The notes beneath the pieces were generated by a model. That model was not told the origin of the DNA and made no database searches. It saw only the letters and a program-made list of their open reading frames with translations. A program made the translations under genes and the position numbers. Shown here piece after piece: positions 32,374 to 44,384 of a stretch of DNA of 64,000 bases (its first letter is position 1; each line of letters begins with the position of its first letter). The DNA is from Smallanthus sonchifolius. Its lineage: Eukaryota > Streptophyta > Magnoliopsida > Asterales > Asteraceae. The stretch lies in assembly GCA_023525975.1 (NCBI GenBank), contig CM042034.1, forward strand, positions 66,275,279 through 66,339,278, given 5' to 3'.

Positions 32374-33365
32374 GCAAACTTTCCTTTTCGAGTCAACTTA
32401 GTTAATGGTGTTACTAGCTTAGAGAAGTCCTTGATGAACTTCATTTAATAACCGGCTAACCCTAAGAAGCTACGCACCTTCGTTGGAGTCTTAGGAGCGT
32501 TCCACTTTACCACTGCTTCAATCTTTGTAGGATCCACCATGATCCCTTTCGGGTTAATAACATGCCCCAGAAACTGCACTTCCTAAAGCCAAAACACACA
32601 CTTCGAGAATTTAGCGTAAAGCTTCTCTCGTCTCAACGTCTCTAACACTTCTCGTAGATGGTCTCCGTGCTCCTCTTTGCTCTTAGAGTAAATTAGAATA
32701 TCATCGATAAACACAATCACCGATCTATCCAGCATTGGACGACACAAGCGGTTCATCAAGTCCATGAATGCTGCCGGAGCATTCGTCAATCCAAAGGACA
32801 TAACCAAAAACTCATAATGTCCATAGCGTGTCCTAAATGCCGTCTTCGGAATATCTTCTTGTCTAACCTTTAGCTGGTGATATCCTGACCTCAGATCTAT
32901 ACATGAAAACCACTTTGCTCCTTGTAGTTGATCAAACAAGTCATCGATACGCGGTAACGGATACTTGTTCTGAACCATTAACTTATTGAGTTCCCGGTAG
33001 TTGATGCACATAATCATGCTACCATCCTTCTTCTTCACAAACAAGACCGGTGCACCCCATGGTGATATACTTGGTCTTATAAATCCCTTGTCTAACAAAT
33101 CCTAAAGTTGCTCCATGAGCTCCTTCATCTCTGTCGGTGCCAATCGACACGAAGCTTTGGCAACAGGCTGAGCTCCTGGCTGTAGATCGATTTGGAATTT
33201 GATCTCCCGTTCCGGTGGTACTCCCGTCAAGTCATCAGGGAAGACGTTCGCAAATTCCTGCACCACTATAACCTCTGACAAGTCCATGCTTTTCGTTTTT
33301 GTATTGGTGACATAAGCTAAGTATGCCCCGCACCCACGCCTCAACGACTTCACCGCCTTCATCAT
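32374..33365 (-). pseudogene. C1 reverse transcriptase relics
   Basis: 33365-33102 holds the protease-RT linker (FANVFPDDLTGVPPE, QIDLQPGAQPVAK) and ends at an in-frame stop. 33098-32583 continues in the same frame with KKKDGSMIMCINYRELNK (relatives have CIDYREL), DLRSGYHQL and VIVFIDDIL. A stop follows at CVFWL. 32582-32374 contains the connection region (APKTPTKVRSF-like, FSKLVTP-like) in broken frames. Confidence 0.85.
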
Positions 33366-33374
33366 AGAGATAAC

Positions 33375-34271
33375 TCATGGTAGAGAGATCACTCTGTCGC
33401 CATACACCGTCACCACCGTTCCTTCTAAGGACTTTAACCTTATCATTTTATGTCGGCAAACAATATCCGCATCGAATGCTGCCAACCAATCCATTCCCAA
33501 CACAACGTCAAATCCTCCTAGAGCAATAATAAATATTCTAACATGGAACCTATTACTCTCTAGATCAATAAAACAGTCATCTAACACTTCAATGAATCTG
33601 GTGGGTGATCCAACCGTGGTCTCGACACTAAACGACTTTTCAATCATCCTAGTCGTCCTACGCAAACTCTTGCAAAAATATGGGGCTACGAAGCTCTTAC
33701 TTGCCCCCGAATAAAATAAAACAGAAGCTGGTACATCATTAATTAGAAAAGTACCTGAAACAACATCATGGTCATTCTTAGCTTCAGCTGCAGTCATGGT
33801 GAAGGCTCTTGCTTTAGCCTTAGACTTTTTGTCTTCTTTCTTCTCTGGGACTGCTTCCCTACTTGTTCCCGTTCCCTGACCTACCTTAAACTCCCTTGCC
33901 AGATGGCCAAAACCCCCACACTGGTAACACTTAGGATTTCGTGAGAAGTCTCTAGCAAAGTGTCCCGCCTTACCGCACCTATAACAAGAACTCGCATCAG
34001 CCTTGCACTCACCCGAGTGCACTCTACCACACTTGCGACACGAATCAGGACCATCGGTCCTAGCCTTATTCACAAACGGAACCTTCAAATCTTTACCGAA
34101 CCTATTGAGGGGTACGGTCCACTTCTTATCCTCTGGCTTCTTTTCTTGCACCTCTGCTCCCATGACATCCAAAGTCCCACTAAGCTCCACCGCACCGTCA
34201 AAACTCAAAGGTTGTTGAGCCTTGACTAGATGCCTAACACGGTCTGGTAAACTGGCTACATACAACTTCAT
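33375..34271 (-). pseudogene. C1 Gag C-terminus and protease
   Basis: 298 open codons. Cys/His boxes are visible between about 33890 and 34045: a CRKCGRVHSGEC block, then CYRCGKAGHFARDF and CYQCGGFGHLAREF. Both knuckles end in Phe where Cys is expected. The retropepsin site reads LFYSGASKSF, the catalytic Asp replaced by Tyr. The conserved GGFDVVLGMDWL block is kept. The lost catalytic Asp means the protease would be dead. Confidence 0.87.
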
Positions 34272-34987
34272 CCACCGCTCATCATTTCCAGCTAAATGGG
34301 GGCACCAGACGTGCCATTTCTATGAACTTTGACGTGTACTCACGATGAGTCAATTTTCCTGCCTTGAGAGTCAGAAACTCTCTCTACCCTCTCTAGCTCT
34401 CCCGGAGCATAGAACTTCTTCCTAACCAAACCTTTCATATCCTCCCAAGTCATAGCTTCCAACTCCTGAGTAGTCTTCCTTTCTTTCACCGAGTTCCACC
34501 AGTGCAAAGCCTCAACAGAGAAAGAGTGAGAAACGAACTTCACTATCTGCTCTAGCTTGCACTCACTGATAGAGATAGTGGACTCCATTTCAGTAAGCTA
34601 GTGATACGTGGCCACTGCATCCTTCAACCCATCGAACCTAGGCGGATCACACTTCTTAAAGTGCCTGTAGTCACAGTTGCGGCAAGTTCCAGCCGACATC
34701 TTCTTTTCCACCTCCACTAGCACTCTTGTCTCCAACTCCTCGAACGCTGCCTTCACAAGATCAGGAAAGTACTCATGAATCATTTCGGTCACTTCCTTCT
34801 TGACCGCCTCACAAACCTTTGGTTCGAATTGGAACCCTTCGTTGTGCTCAGAATGCACCGAAGGTTCAACACGCGCTAACGGTTCGGTATGAACCGACTC
34901 CTTCTCATGATTAGCAATGTCGTCCTGAGCGTTCTCATGACGCCCCTTACCAGTAGAATTAGCAGCAATCTGTCTCTTATGTGCCAT
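34272..34987 (-). pseudogene. C1 Gag N-terminal region
   Basis: ATG at 34987 opens 129 codons (Lys/Arg-rich start, KESVHTEPLARVEPSVH, then CDYRHFKKCDPPRFDG), stopped at 34598. 34588-34340 continues with ALHWWNSVKERKT and KKFYAPGELERVER, equivalent to the FCPRNE block of A and E. A one-base frame change follows before 34271. Same layout as the Gag of element A. Confidence 0.85.
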
Positions 34988-35290
34988 CAGTTACTGGAAT
35001 TTATAACAAACAGAGCAATACTTAGGTATCATTTAAAACAATCCAAGCAATGCAATTAGTTAATGACGGTGGCTAGTCGCCATTACCCACTTGCCTTGCC
35101 TTTCAGGTTTTAAACCATCCCTATACTGCATTTTGGCATAACGCCCCTGTCTTAGCCTACTAACACGCTCACATATACACTAACTCATACCTGGCGCTTC
35201 TGGCTTTTGGTTACGCGTGATGACATTCCCTACACATTGGTCCCATTCTCAGTCTAAGTCTAGGCTTTGAGGATGCCTAGATTATTTAAA

Positions 35291-35309
35291 CCTGGCTCTG
35301 ACACCAACT
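35291..35309 (-). other. Primer binding site of C1 (one mismatch)
   Basis: On the minus strand TGGTGTCAGAGCC follows the LTR end; A is replaced by G at the fifth base relative to the tRNA-Met PBS. Confidence 0.8.
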
Positions 35310-37183
35310 TGTAAGGCCCTAAATCCGGGAACCCGACACGTTGGCATACACGTAAGCGTAGTAGTAAATGACATCAAATTGTCTCAATAAATGCAGTGGA
35401 AAATCAAACAGTCAACATGTGGTCAACGACCCAAATCTCAAACACATGTCAATCAAGTACTAGTATCTAAATAGTTCAATCATCATAACGGAAATAAATG
35501 TCATCACAGCAAACATGCTAACCAAACGCCATCCAAAAGCCGCCAGCTCACACCTTCTCTTTACCTGAAATACATGCTAAAACGTCAGCTACGCTGAGTG
35601 AGTTCTATAGTAATTTGTTCGGGATCTTATTTCCCCAAAACCGTTATATAAAAGGGTTTAAGTCTCAAAAGATATTAACTCATAAAATGGATTATAACAA
35701 AATGATTGTTTAATATCACGACGCACAATTTATTCCCGCTTACCCAATATGAGGATACCGGCAAACCCAATCACCCGTCTGACCCTGCCAGACACGTTAA
35801 CCGTTGACTTAAGTCAACCAGATATCAAGCCTGCACTCAATCACCCGTCACGTCGAATAAGTACGTGACACGTTCCCATGCATCCCATGCACGTAACAGA
35901 ATTAGAATATGTATGCTTAACACATAACGTCACCTACATTACAGTTAACGCCAACAACCTACGCATGTATTCGAGCCCAAAACATTAAATTATTAAAAGT
36001 GGGCGGTAGAAACACACCTTTGCCAACAACTCGATCAGTAGAACTCGCTAACTTCTCGTGCTCGTCCTTCAACCTCGTACCTAACAATTACACAATACTC
36101 GACTCGACGTTCACCCTCTCGCTCACTCACTCGACCCGACCCGGTGTTTAACACCCGTGCACGCACGTCGCCATGCATGGCTTGTATGCACACGTACACA
36201 CTTCAACGCGCCCAATCCGTCTTCGCATTGCCACCTTCGGCTTCCGTGGACCTCCACCGTCACCTTACCAATACTGCCAGAACACCGGAGCCATGACTTC
36301 GGTCACCCGCAACTGTTTCCGACCCCGACGACTTGTCCCAGCCGTGAATCACCCTAGTGACGGGCTGTCACCACCTCCCTGCTCCTGTCCCGTTGTGGAC
36401 AGCCCTAGCGATGGGCTGCCTTCGCCTCTCCGTGCCTGCACCGCCGTGGACAGCCCCTTCGGGGAACTGTCGGTCCGTCCAGCCCACAGCCGGCCGCCTT
36501 GCGCGCTTCCCAAACCCCCCCTCCTACTGCTTTCGTGCCCTTACTGCGCAACCAACGTCGCATCCGGCCACCACCGAGTGGTGGCATGCTCCTCGCCCCT
36601 TCCTCTCGGCTACGAGACTCCACCATGCTCACTCTTACTTCTCGGTCAAGCAAAACCGGATCACTAAGCAACAAGAATCAAACTAAAATGACTGTAAGGA
36701 GGGAATAGATGATTATACCTTGAAATCCGGGTGATTCGTGTGATCCGAATACCCGATCTAGCACTCCTCTTTACGAGAATCACTCTTACAAAACCCTAGA
36801 ACCATAAAACATGTTAAAATGATGATCCGACGATCATATCACGCAACGGGGGATTAGAGATCGCGATATTACCTTGGATTCATCACGAGCTGCCACAGTT
36901 GGCGTTCTCTCCCTCTACCTTCTCTTCTCGGCAGCCGCAAGAACACAATGGGGGTCTCCCCATTGCCGTAACACCCTAATGGGTGTGGGTGTTGGACCGG
37001 GTTTGACCCTCCCTTGCGCTAACCGACTCGTACTGGGGCTCGGCCCGCCTCGACACTTATTAAAATTCATTTGCTAAGGTTTCGCTATATAAACTTTACA
37101 CCCTGTCCAGTCTCCTAACCCTGTGAACAGTTATTTACAATCTTTACAAACTCGTGTTCTAAACGAAAAACCGGGATGTTACA
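35310..37183 (-). repeat. Shared LTR between C1 and C2 (1874 bp)
   Basis: Matches 28572-30449 with many substitutions. It serves as the 5' LTR of C1 and, on its right side, directly abuts a polypurine tract and pol 3' end (C2), so it is also the 3' LTR of C2. GC-rich 36150-36660 has open frames on both strands judged to be chance. Confidence 0.9.
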
Positions 37184-38514
37184 ATTCTTCCCCCCTTAAA
37201 GAGGTTTCGTCCTCGAAGCCTGCGTCATCTGGAAACAAATGCGGATAACGTTCACACATATCTGCTTTCGGCTCCCAAGTAGCTTCGGATCCCTTACGGT
37301 GCTTCCATTGCACTTTAACAATAGGTATCACCTTCCTTCGCAGTCTCTTTTCATTTCTATCCAGTATAGCCACTGGTTCCTCTACATAATTTGGTTTGTC
37401 ATCCACCACAATGTCGTCTAATTGTACATGTTCCGTAGCATCCGCCAAACACTTCCGCAAATGGGACACATGAAATGTTGGGTGTATCCCTGCCAATGCA
37501 TCTGGCAACTGCAGTATGTAGGCGACACTACCAACACGTTCCTCTATCATAATCGGTCCAATATATCTCAAACTAAGCTTTCCTCGTTTCTGGAAACGAA
37601 TAATGCCCTTCCAGGGTGACACCTTAAGCATCACATAATCTCCTGCATTAAACTCTATAGGTCACCGTCTCTTATCGGCGTAAGACTTCTGCCGATCCTG
37701 AGCGGCTTTCATCCTCTGCTTCACTAGCTCAAACTTCTCGGAAGTTTCTTTCACAACGTGTAAAATCCTTAACTCTTTCTGTTAGATCTCTCCCCAGCAC
37801 ACCAGGGTTTTACACCTTCTCCCATAAAGCATCTTATATGGCAGCATCCTAATAGTCACATGATAACTATTATTATAAGAGAACTCTGCCAATGGTAGGT
37901 GACCATCCCATGCACCTCCGAAATCAATCACACATGCACGCAACATGTCTTCCAACGTTTGAATCGTCCGCTCTAACTGTCCGTATGTCTGAGGGTGATA
38001 CGTAGTGCTAATGTGCAACCTTCTTCCCATAGCTTCATTGAACCTTTTCCAAAACTTGGACATGAATCTCGTATCTCGGTCGGATACGATAGAAATCGAC
38101 ATTCCATGCCTTGCAACGATCTCATTAACAAACACTTCGGATAACCTTTCCGATGAGAAAGTTTCCCTAATCGGTAGTAAATGCGCGCTTTTCGTCAACC
38201 GATCTACTACTACCCAGATGGTATCGTGCCCTTTAATCGTCTTATGCAGTTTCATAATAAAATCCATTGTAATATGCTCCCACTTCCACTTCGAAATCTC
38301 TAAAGGCTGGATCTTGCCATAAGGCTTCTGATGTTCTGTCTTAACTTGCAAACATGTCAAACACTTGCTCGCATACTGGATCCCATCATGCCACCAGTAG
38401 TTGCCTTTCATGTCCTGATACATCTTCGTCGTTTCCGGATCTATCGAGTATCTCGACTTGTGCGCTTCGTCAAGTACCTGCTCTCTAAATCCACCAAACC
38501 TTGGTATCCAGATA
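37179..38514 (-). pseudogene. C2: integrase-chromodomain 3' part of a second family C element
   Basis: 38423-37782 encodes integrase (CLTCLQVKTEHQK, MDFIMKLHKT, VSDRDTRFMS, GQLERTIQTL with the catalytic Glu present), with a small deletion at the WWPGMK block (reads WWHDG). A stop lies at 37782. 37634-37179 encodes LKVSPWKGIIRF, a GP-type module, HPTFHVSHL and the chromodomain-like tail ending RYPHLF. The frame runs over the PPT and terminates on TAA inside the first five bases of the LTR. Sequence homology to C1 breaks at about 38515, so everything upstream of integrase is missing. Confidence 0.87.
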
Positions 38515-38589
38515 CCTGCTCTCTAAAACTCATAACATATTTAATTAATAAAATAAAACACACATGTTTGTACAATAGCACCAAACAGT
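38515..38589. other. Short AT-rich stretch of unknown origin
   Basis: 75 bp between the broken C2 end and the family B LTR start at 38590. It repeats CTGCTCTCTAAA from the C2 sequence just before it. No gene is visible. Confidence 0.5.
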
Positions 38590-40532
38590 TGTAACATCCC
38601 GAAAATCCCTAAGTTCAAGGTCCGGGTTAATGAACAACCCGCGTCTCATCTAAATGACGTGTTAACAGGAATTTTTATATAAAACTTTAATTAGCTGAGC
38701 TCAAAGGACTTGGTTAACCATTTAACACACTGTAAGGGACCAAATAGCACAAAAGGTAAACCCGAGGACTGGGATGTAACATCGGAGCATTTAAATACCA
38801 AGTTTAAGGTACACCATAGGCCATTCGGCCTAGGTGTGGGTGTGCGCCGGAACTCCTAAGCCCGCGACGGTGGTGCAACGGCCGTCTAAGCAGGGGACTT
38901 CCGCACCATGTAAGGAAACTCCGTTTACTCCTTAACGCATTCTTGTTTGTTGTATTGCATATTCGGTTATCAGGAGAAGGGGTAGCGACCGGAGATGGTT
39001 GAGAGACGGTAGAAGGAGCGGGGTTAGGAAATGAACTACGGCTATGGTGTCCGCCGTAATAGTTGCGGGTTGCGACGGGTGACGACGACGGCTAAGCGGT
39101 GGTGCGTGTGACTGCAACCGAAGGCAAGAGAGGTCTGTTAGGGTATGCGACGTTGGTACGGGTATAGTGTAATGGCCGGTGGATGTGTGTGATGGTAACA
39201 TGTGGTTAGAAGGTGATAGGATTGGGTGTGTGTGTGTGTATGAGTGTGTGTACAGGGTCACTTACACCCCCATGTTCAAGACCTGATTGCAAGAAGGTGT
39301 TAAGTGGTGGCTAATGTGGTGGATTCGGTGAGAGCGGAAGCAAGGTAGCCGAGGTGTACGACCATGGCTGTCTACGGCGGGGTGTGGCAGAGACTGGCGG
39401 TGACCAAAGGGGGGCGTGGTTGCTATCACAGGTGTGCATGGAGGAAGTGAAGGCGATTAGGGAGATGCACGTGGTGGCCGGTGATGGCTAGAATGGTGTG
39501 CCCAACGAAGAAGACGACCCGGTGATCAGATAAGCGTCGTACTATAATGATTCTGGTGACGATGTTGGACCAACGAGGAACGAGCCGTGTAGGATCGTGT
39601 GATTTGGTGAGGGTTCGGACGAGGCGAAGGTTTTGGTGGACTTCGAGTTTTGCATGGCGGACGACGCGAATGCGTGGGAACCCGGTTTGAGCTCACAAAT
39701 TCTTAACGAGCTGAGATCAATTTGTGGCGACACAAGAACGACAAGGGAAATGCATGTCTTGCATGCGTACGTAAACCCTTGAGACTAGGATTTCGTGGAA
39801 CGAAAGGATGAGCTGGAGAGATGGCGTTGGGATTTATTTATTTATACGTTATGCAACGTTTATGTAGAGCGTGTTCTGACCATGCGATCATACGTTTGAA
39901 CAGGTTCGGATTCGAGCATGTGACTGGAATGCAGAGCAGAGTCAGAGATTCAGCGTAACCCGTGAGTTTCTAATCCCCCACTTCTTTAAATGTTTTTAAT
40001 GTTTTTGAAGAAATCGTACATACTTAAGAGACATGCTTAATCTATTAAACGTGTTAAGAGTTTCGAATTCTAATCCGACGTGTTTATGAAATTTAATAAC
40101 TATTAAGGAGTCGTAGGGACTATGGTGTGTCCATGGGAATGTGATAGCTAGAGATATGAGTCCTTAATGTGTGACGTGTTAAGGATTGATCGAGGAGATT
40201 CGGGCCTTAACCTAAATGATTATGATTTTATGTGGGATATATGTATTGTTTTAGTGCTACGTGTAAGGTACAGGTGTGGTTAACGAGTCATATAAATATA
40301 GTATGATATTTTATGTCACTATTTGTGTCGTGTGTTTGTATGTCGTTGTCCTTGTGACACGATGGGTGATGTGTTTGTATAGTCATGTTTATGACACAGA
40401 AACGGGAACTATGAAGGACGAGTTCCTTTGGGAAGTCACTTAAGGTAACAATATTTATCAGGTTAATGATGAGTTCGGGGTATGTCGAATACCCTGACAA
40501 GGGTGCAGTGATGAGGTATGTGTTTGCATGCG

Positions 40533-40563
<31 letters not shown>

Positions 40564-41283
40564 TAATTTGCATGCTAGTAATGAGTTCTATTTATTGTGC
40601 ATGAGATAGTGTTAATGTGACATGTTGAATGTGACGTGTAGAGTTAGACTGACCGTTGAGTCAGGACTTGTGATGTGACGTGTATGAGGGTTATGTCTGT
40701 TAATTGTGAGAACCTTGGTTAAGGCCGGATGTGCTAATGTCTAGGGTAAGTTGTGTTAACCCAGAGTCGAGTTAATGTGTATTCTTGGATATGAGTTGCT
40801 AGCATAGTATGTTAAGTCTATGCTGTTGTGATTTTAAGGTAATTATTATCTATATTGGTAGTACGGGTTGAGTCTCGGGTGGTAAACGGTTATGAGATGT
40901 CGTGGGATCACAAGGGATTGGTTATTAGTTAATAAAGTGTGATAATATTTTATAAGGACCGGAGGGTCTTGAGTAAATTAAACTAATAATCATGACGTGA
41001 TGGTTTTTATATAAATTAAACTATTAGAACTCCCTCAGCGTAGCTGACTTTGTGTGTACGTTAGATTGTTTGCAGGTAAGCGGTGTATTGACGTATCTTG
41101 GGTTGGAAGCGGAGTTACTCGGATCGGTGTGCGGGCATTCATAAGGTAAACCTAATAGCATTAAATGGTCATAAATGAGTTTTGAAAGAGTTCCGTTGTA
41201 GTTTGAATTGCAATAAATGTGTTTTTAATGAAAACGACCCGTTATGAGAACCAACTGTAGGATGCCCAGGTTGGGGTCTTACA
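38590..41283 (+). repeat. 5' LTR of B1 (2694 bp)
   Basis: Starts TGTAACATCCCG and ends GGTTGGGGTCTTACA before the PBS. A candidate leader intron runs from 39962 (CCC/GTGAGTTTC) to 41075 (GTTTGCAG/GTAAG), 1114 nt. A (TA)n(TG)n microsatellite lies at about 40529-40561. No gene is seen. Confidence 0.88.
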
Positions 41284-41286
41284 AGT

Positions 41287-41298
41287 TGGTATCAGAGC
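41287..41298 (+). other. Primer binding site of B1
   Basis: TGGTATCAGAGC three bases after the LTR; complementary to initiator tRNA-Met. An intact PBS in an element without pol fits mobilisation in trans. Confidence 0.92.
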
Positions 41299-41856
41299 TG
41301 TGGTTTAAGAGAAAACTGGTATTTTTAGACAAATAAAAAACTTTAACTTAAACCGAAAATGGGACGAGGGTGAAACGAATGCCACCACGAGTAACCGCGA
41401 GCCAAGAGGTACGTCTTTTGAGTTATGCATGAATTGTTAGTGTGTTAATTTTGTAGCTTACCACTATGTTAAGTTATGTGGTGTGATTTGGTGAAATAAT
41501 GTTTTGTGAGTTAGTTAATGTGGATTAGCATTAATTGCTTTATGTGAAATGGTTTGGTGCGTTAGCATGGTTAGTGATTTTGTGTGTAACCATGTGTGGT
41601 GTGCATTTGTGATGAATATGATAATTTGTTAGATTATTGCTATGTACTATGTGAGTTGTGTGGGATGCATGTGCATCCAGTGTGCGTGAAGGTAGAAAGT
41701 TAGTGTGGGTATGATGGGAGAGGTTTAGAATCCGAGCAGTGATGTGGACTACCAAATTGCATTTGATCACCGTGATTTGGCAGTCTATGATTACTCTCAT
41801 ATTCTGAATTTATGCCCATAGTAAGCACTCTAGCGTTCTATCTTTAGTAGGATTAA

Positions 41857-42205
41857 GTGATTAAGGCGAAGCATACGAGATCGGTCAGGTGTGATGCTCT
41901 TGCTAGGGGGAATGCAGAACAACCAGTCAAGACGACGACTGATGTGGGTGAAACTGCTAGTGTAATGGGAGAAGTGTTGGCGCTTCTCGTGCCAAGTGTG
42001 ATTAGAGCTTTGGTAGGCGACATACCTCGTGGAGCTATGATTAGAAAGACGGGATGGAAAAGGGGACCAGTGCCAGCTGTACGTAATATTCCTTCTAGGA
42101 TGTGGACCTACATGATTAAGAGATCGACCACTTGCGGTGGTTAAGAGAGATTTGTTTCAAGAGGGACTAGAAGAGGACACGCCAGTTGCACTTGACGTGG
42201 TCTAG
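41857..42205 (+). pseudogene. Family B short conserved ORF (copy B1)
   Basis: Starts at a GTG codon aligned with the ATG of copy B3: VIKAKHTRSVRCDALARGNAEQ, then a hydrophobic block VMGEVLALLVPSVIRAL. The frame open to 42144 leaves the family sequence near 42110 by a one-base length change. In the neighbouring frame the family C-terminus resumes (LFQEGLEED, ending LDVV and TAG at 42203-42205). Sharing of both ends across three diverged copies shows a genuine ancestral ORF of about 126 codons. Function unknown. Confidence 0.6.
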
Positions 42206-44367
42206 CGGTGATTTAGCGGGCAATGTTTGAAATGCTCGATTGCTTGACGATTAGTTAGTGTGGTAGTTGTCATGAGAGAGTTCGGAGTAATTTGATGTTT
42301 TGACTGATGAGACGTCTACGTGGAGTGATGACCAGATCAAATAGTGATTGATTGACTTTGACATTTATTGTGAATCTTACCGCATGATGATTTGAAACAT
42401 AATTAATAATGAATCGTGTCTATGAAGACATATGATTGTGTTTACAATAGTTGAATATATGTGTATGGTGTGACTGTGTGATTGCATTCTAGATGACGTG
42501 AGCGGGAATTAAGAAGTGATTTGGTTGTGATACTAAAATGTGGTTGATTGGATGGTGTGAGTAGATTTGTATAGACCTGAATATACATAAACGTGAATTT
42601 TGAATTGGTCTGTGTCAAAGGTCGTATGATAGTATCACCTATGTGTTATGGGTGATGGTTTGAAATGTAATGGGTGCGTTGCATCTTGTGTGAATATGCA
42701 GGGCGGGGTCCTATGGAGAGATTATGCGTATAAATATTATGAGTGTGAATGTGTAGGGTGTTGACTTGTGTCTAGATTGAGTAGTATGTTGCCTTAAATC
42801 ATTAATACTACCCGTAGGGGTGAGACCGTGTGAATTACGTGTGAATATGTGGTGATGTGTGGCAGGAGCTACCGTTATAGCGAATAGAAGGTAGAGTTCA
42901 TGAGTTTGTGTGCCTATAAATAGCGAGGTCGTATTGTATGCAGGAAAATTTACTCAGGCCTAGCTAGTTGTGTTCACTTTGTGTGAGGTAGAAGGTGGGG
43001 TTACTAGTACACATGTAGTACACTGTACGTCCGGTAGTTATGTTATGTCCTTGTAGTACACGCTTAGTCGTGCATAGGACGAGTGATCGGTGTGCTCAAG
43101 TTTAGATTTTTATCTTGACGATGTTCGCAACGATGATATATCAAGGTGATGCAAGAAGTTTGACGTCTTTCTGGACGATCAATGAGGTGCTCTCTGGAGA
43201 TACCTATACTTATATCTCGAGAATGCGGAGCACAGAGCCAAGGGATGCAGCGGTGGGGGACGATGATGAAAGTGTTACGTGGACGCTTGATCGGAACTAG
43301 TTACGATGTGATCGAGGTGGCGACGTTAGGGATTTTAGCACGAAGTGGACAAGGTGAAGATAGGTTCTCCATGGGATACGTTCCATAGGAGGGGTTCTGT
43401 CAATGTAAAATATAAGTGGAGTATATATGCTCTCTATGAACGAGACGATGGATAACTGAGGCGCGTGCTAGGGCGGATTTCCTGTTAGTACCCGATGAAT
43501 GAGTCGCAATCAGTGATCATGCGGCAAGGATAGGGCAATGCCGAGAAAAGTGGCCAGGAGAAGGGTAAGTGCATGATTGCACATAAGTGACTAAGAAAGA
43601 GAGGCCTACGCTGACAATCTATGACTGGCTTAAAGGGAGCTCCGGGGGAGCATTGAAATAAGCCAATGGTTGCTATTGAAATAGACGTGACGGTAGTAGG
43701 TGAGCATTGGAGGACATCGAGAGTCGATGATAATGGCTCTAGTTTGAGTAAGATATGCTTATTGATGAGGACATCGAACACATGATAACGATGCAAAAGA
43801 GTGTCTTGAGAGAGACCCGTTGTGGCTATAAAAACGGGATGAGCTTTGCACAAGCTCATGGAGATTATCAAAGGACGACAAGGAAAGTACCTTTATGAGC
43901 AAGGAAGTGGTGCCCGAGTTATGTGGGGCCAACGCTGGATGGCAATTAGAGTGCGAGATAAGAAGGAAGACGAATGATCCTAGTTATGATAAGCAAGGAG
44001 CCTTACTTGGGGGATGGCCGTCGGATTAACGAGGCCATCAAGGATATATGTGGTACAGAGGCAAGTGTGCTCGTAAACCAGAATGGAAAGGTGACGGACA
44101 TGCAGTCAATAGTCAGGGTCGTGTAGTTTAAGTAATGACGGGGTAATACGAGAAACAAAGAATGTGTAGGTAAAACCCACAAGTCCCAAAGTTGAAAGAG
44201 GGAACAAAGCAAATTTCCTAGAATACCAAGGATGGGGGATCGAGCAGCACGACAAAGTAATAGATTTAATTAAATGAAGGTGGATGCCTAGCACAAAATA
44301 AGTTGAGTGCATAAGTAAGAACGAAAAGGTGAGTCGTGCCGACACAGGATTCGAGGACGAATCCTCT
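42206..44367 (+). other. B1 internal non-coding region
   Basis: Matches B2 internal sequence (inverse of about 12570-14660) in parts, for example around 42420-42720. I see no RT, integrase, protease or zinc knuckle in any frame. Short open frames at 43115-43388 and 43485-44444 show no family similarity. Confidence 0.6.
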
Positions 44368-44384
44368 TTTAAGTGGGGTAGACT
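44368..44384 (+). other. Polypurine tract of B1
   Basis: TTAAGTGGGGTAGACT directly precedes the 3' LTR start at 44385; the same place in B2 reads TTAAGGGGGATAGACT. Confidence 0.8.

Larger units (their letters stand above)
28572..37183 (-). mobile_element. Element C1: decayed Ty3/gypsy chromovirus (antisense)
   Basis: 5' LTR 35310-37183, PBS, gag-pol relics 34987 to 30447, PPT, 3' LTR 28572-30449. The polyprotein is related to that of element A, including a similar Gag N-terminus with a VHTEP motif. Every domain is broken by stops or frameshifts, so it is much older than E. A further internal region (C2) abuts the 5' LTR, so this is the left unit of a tandem pair. Confidence 0.92.
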
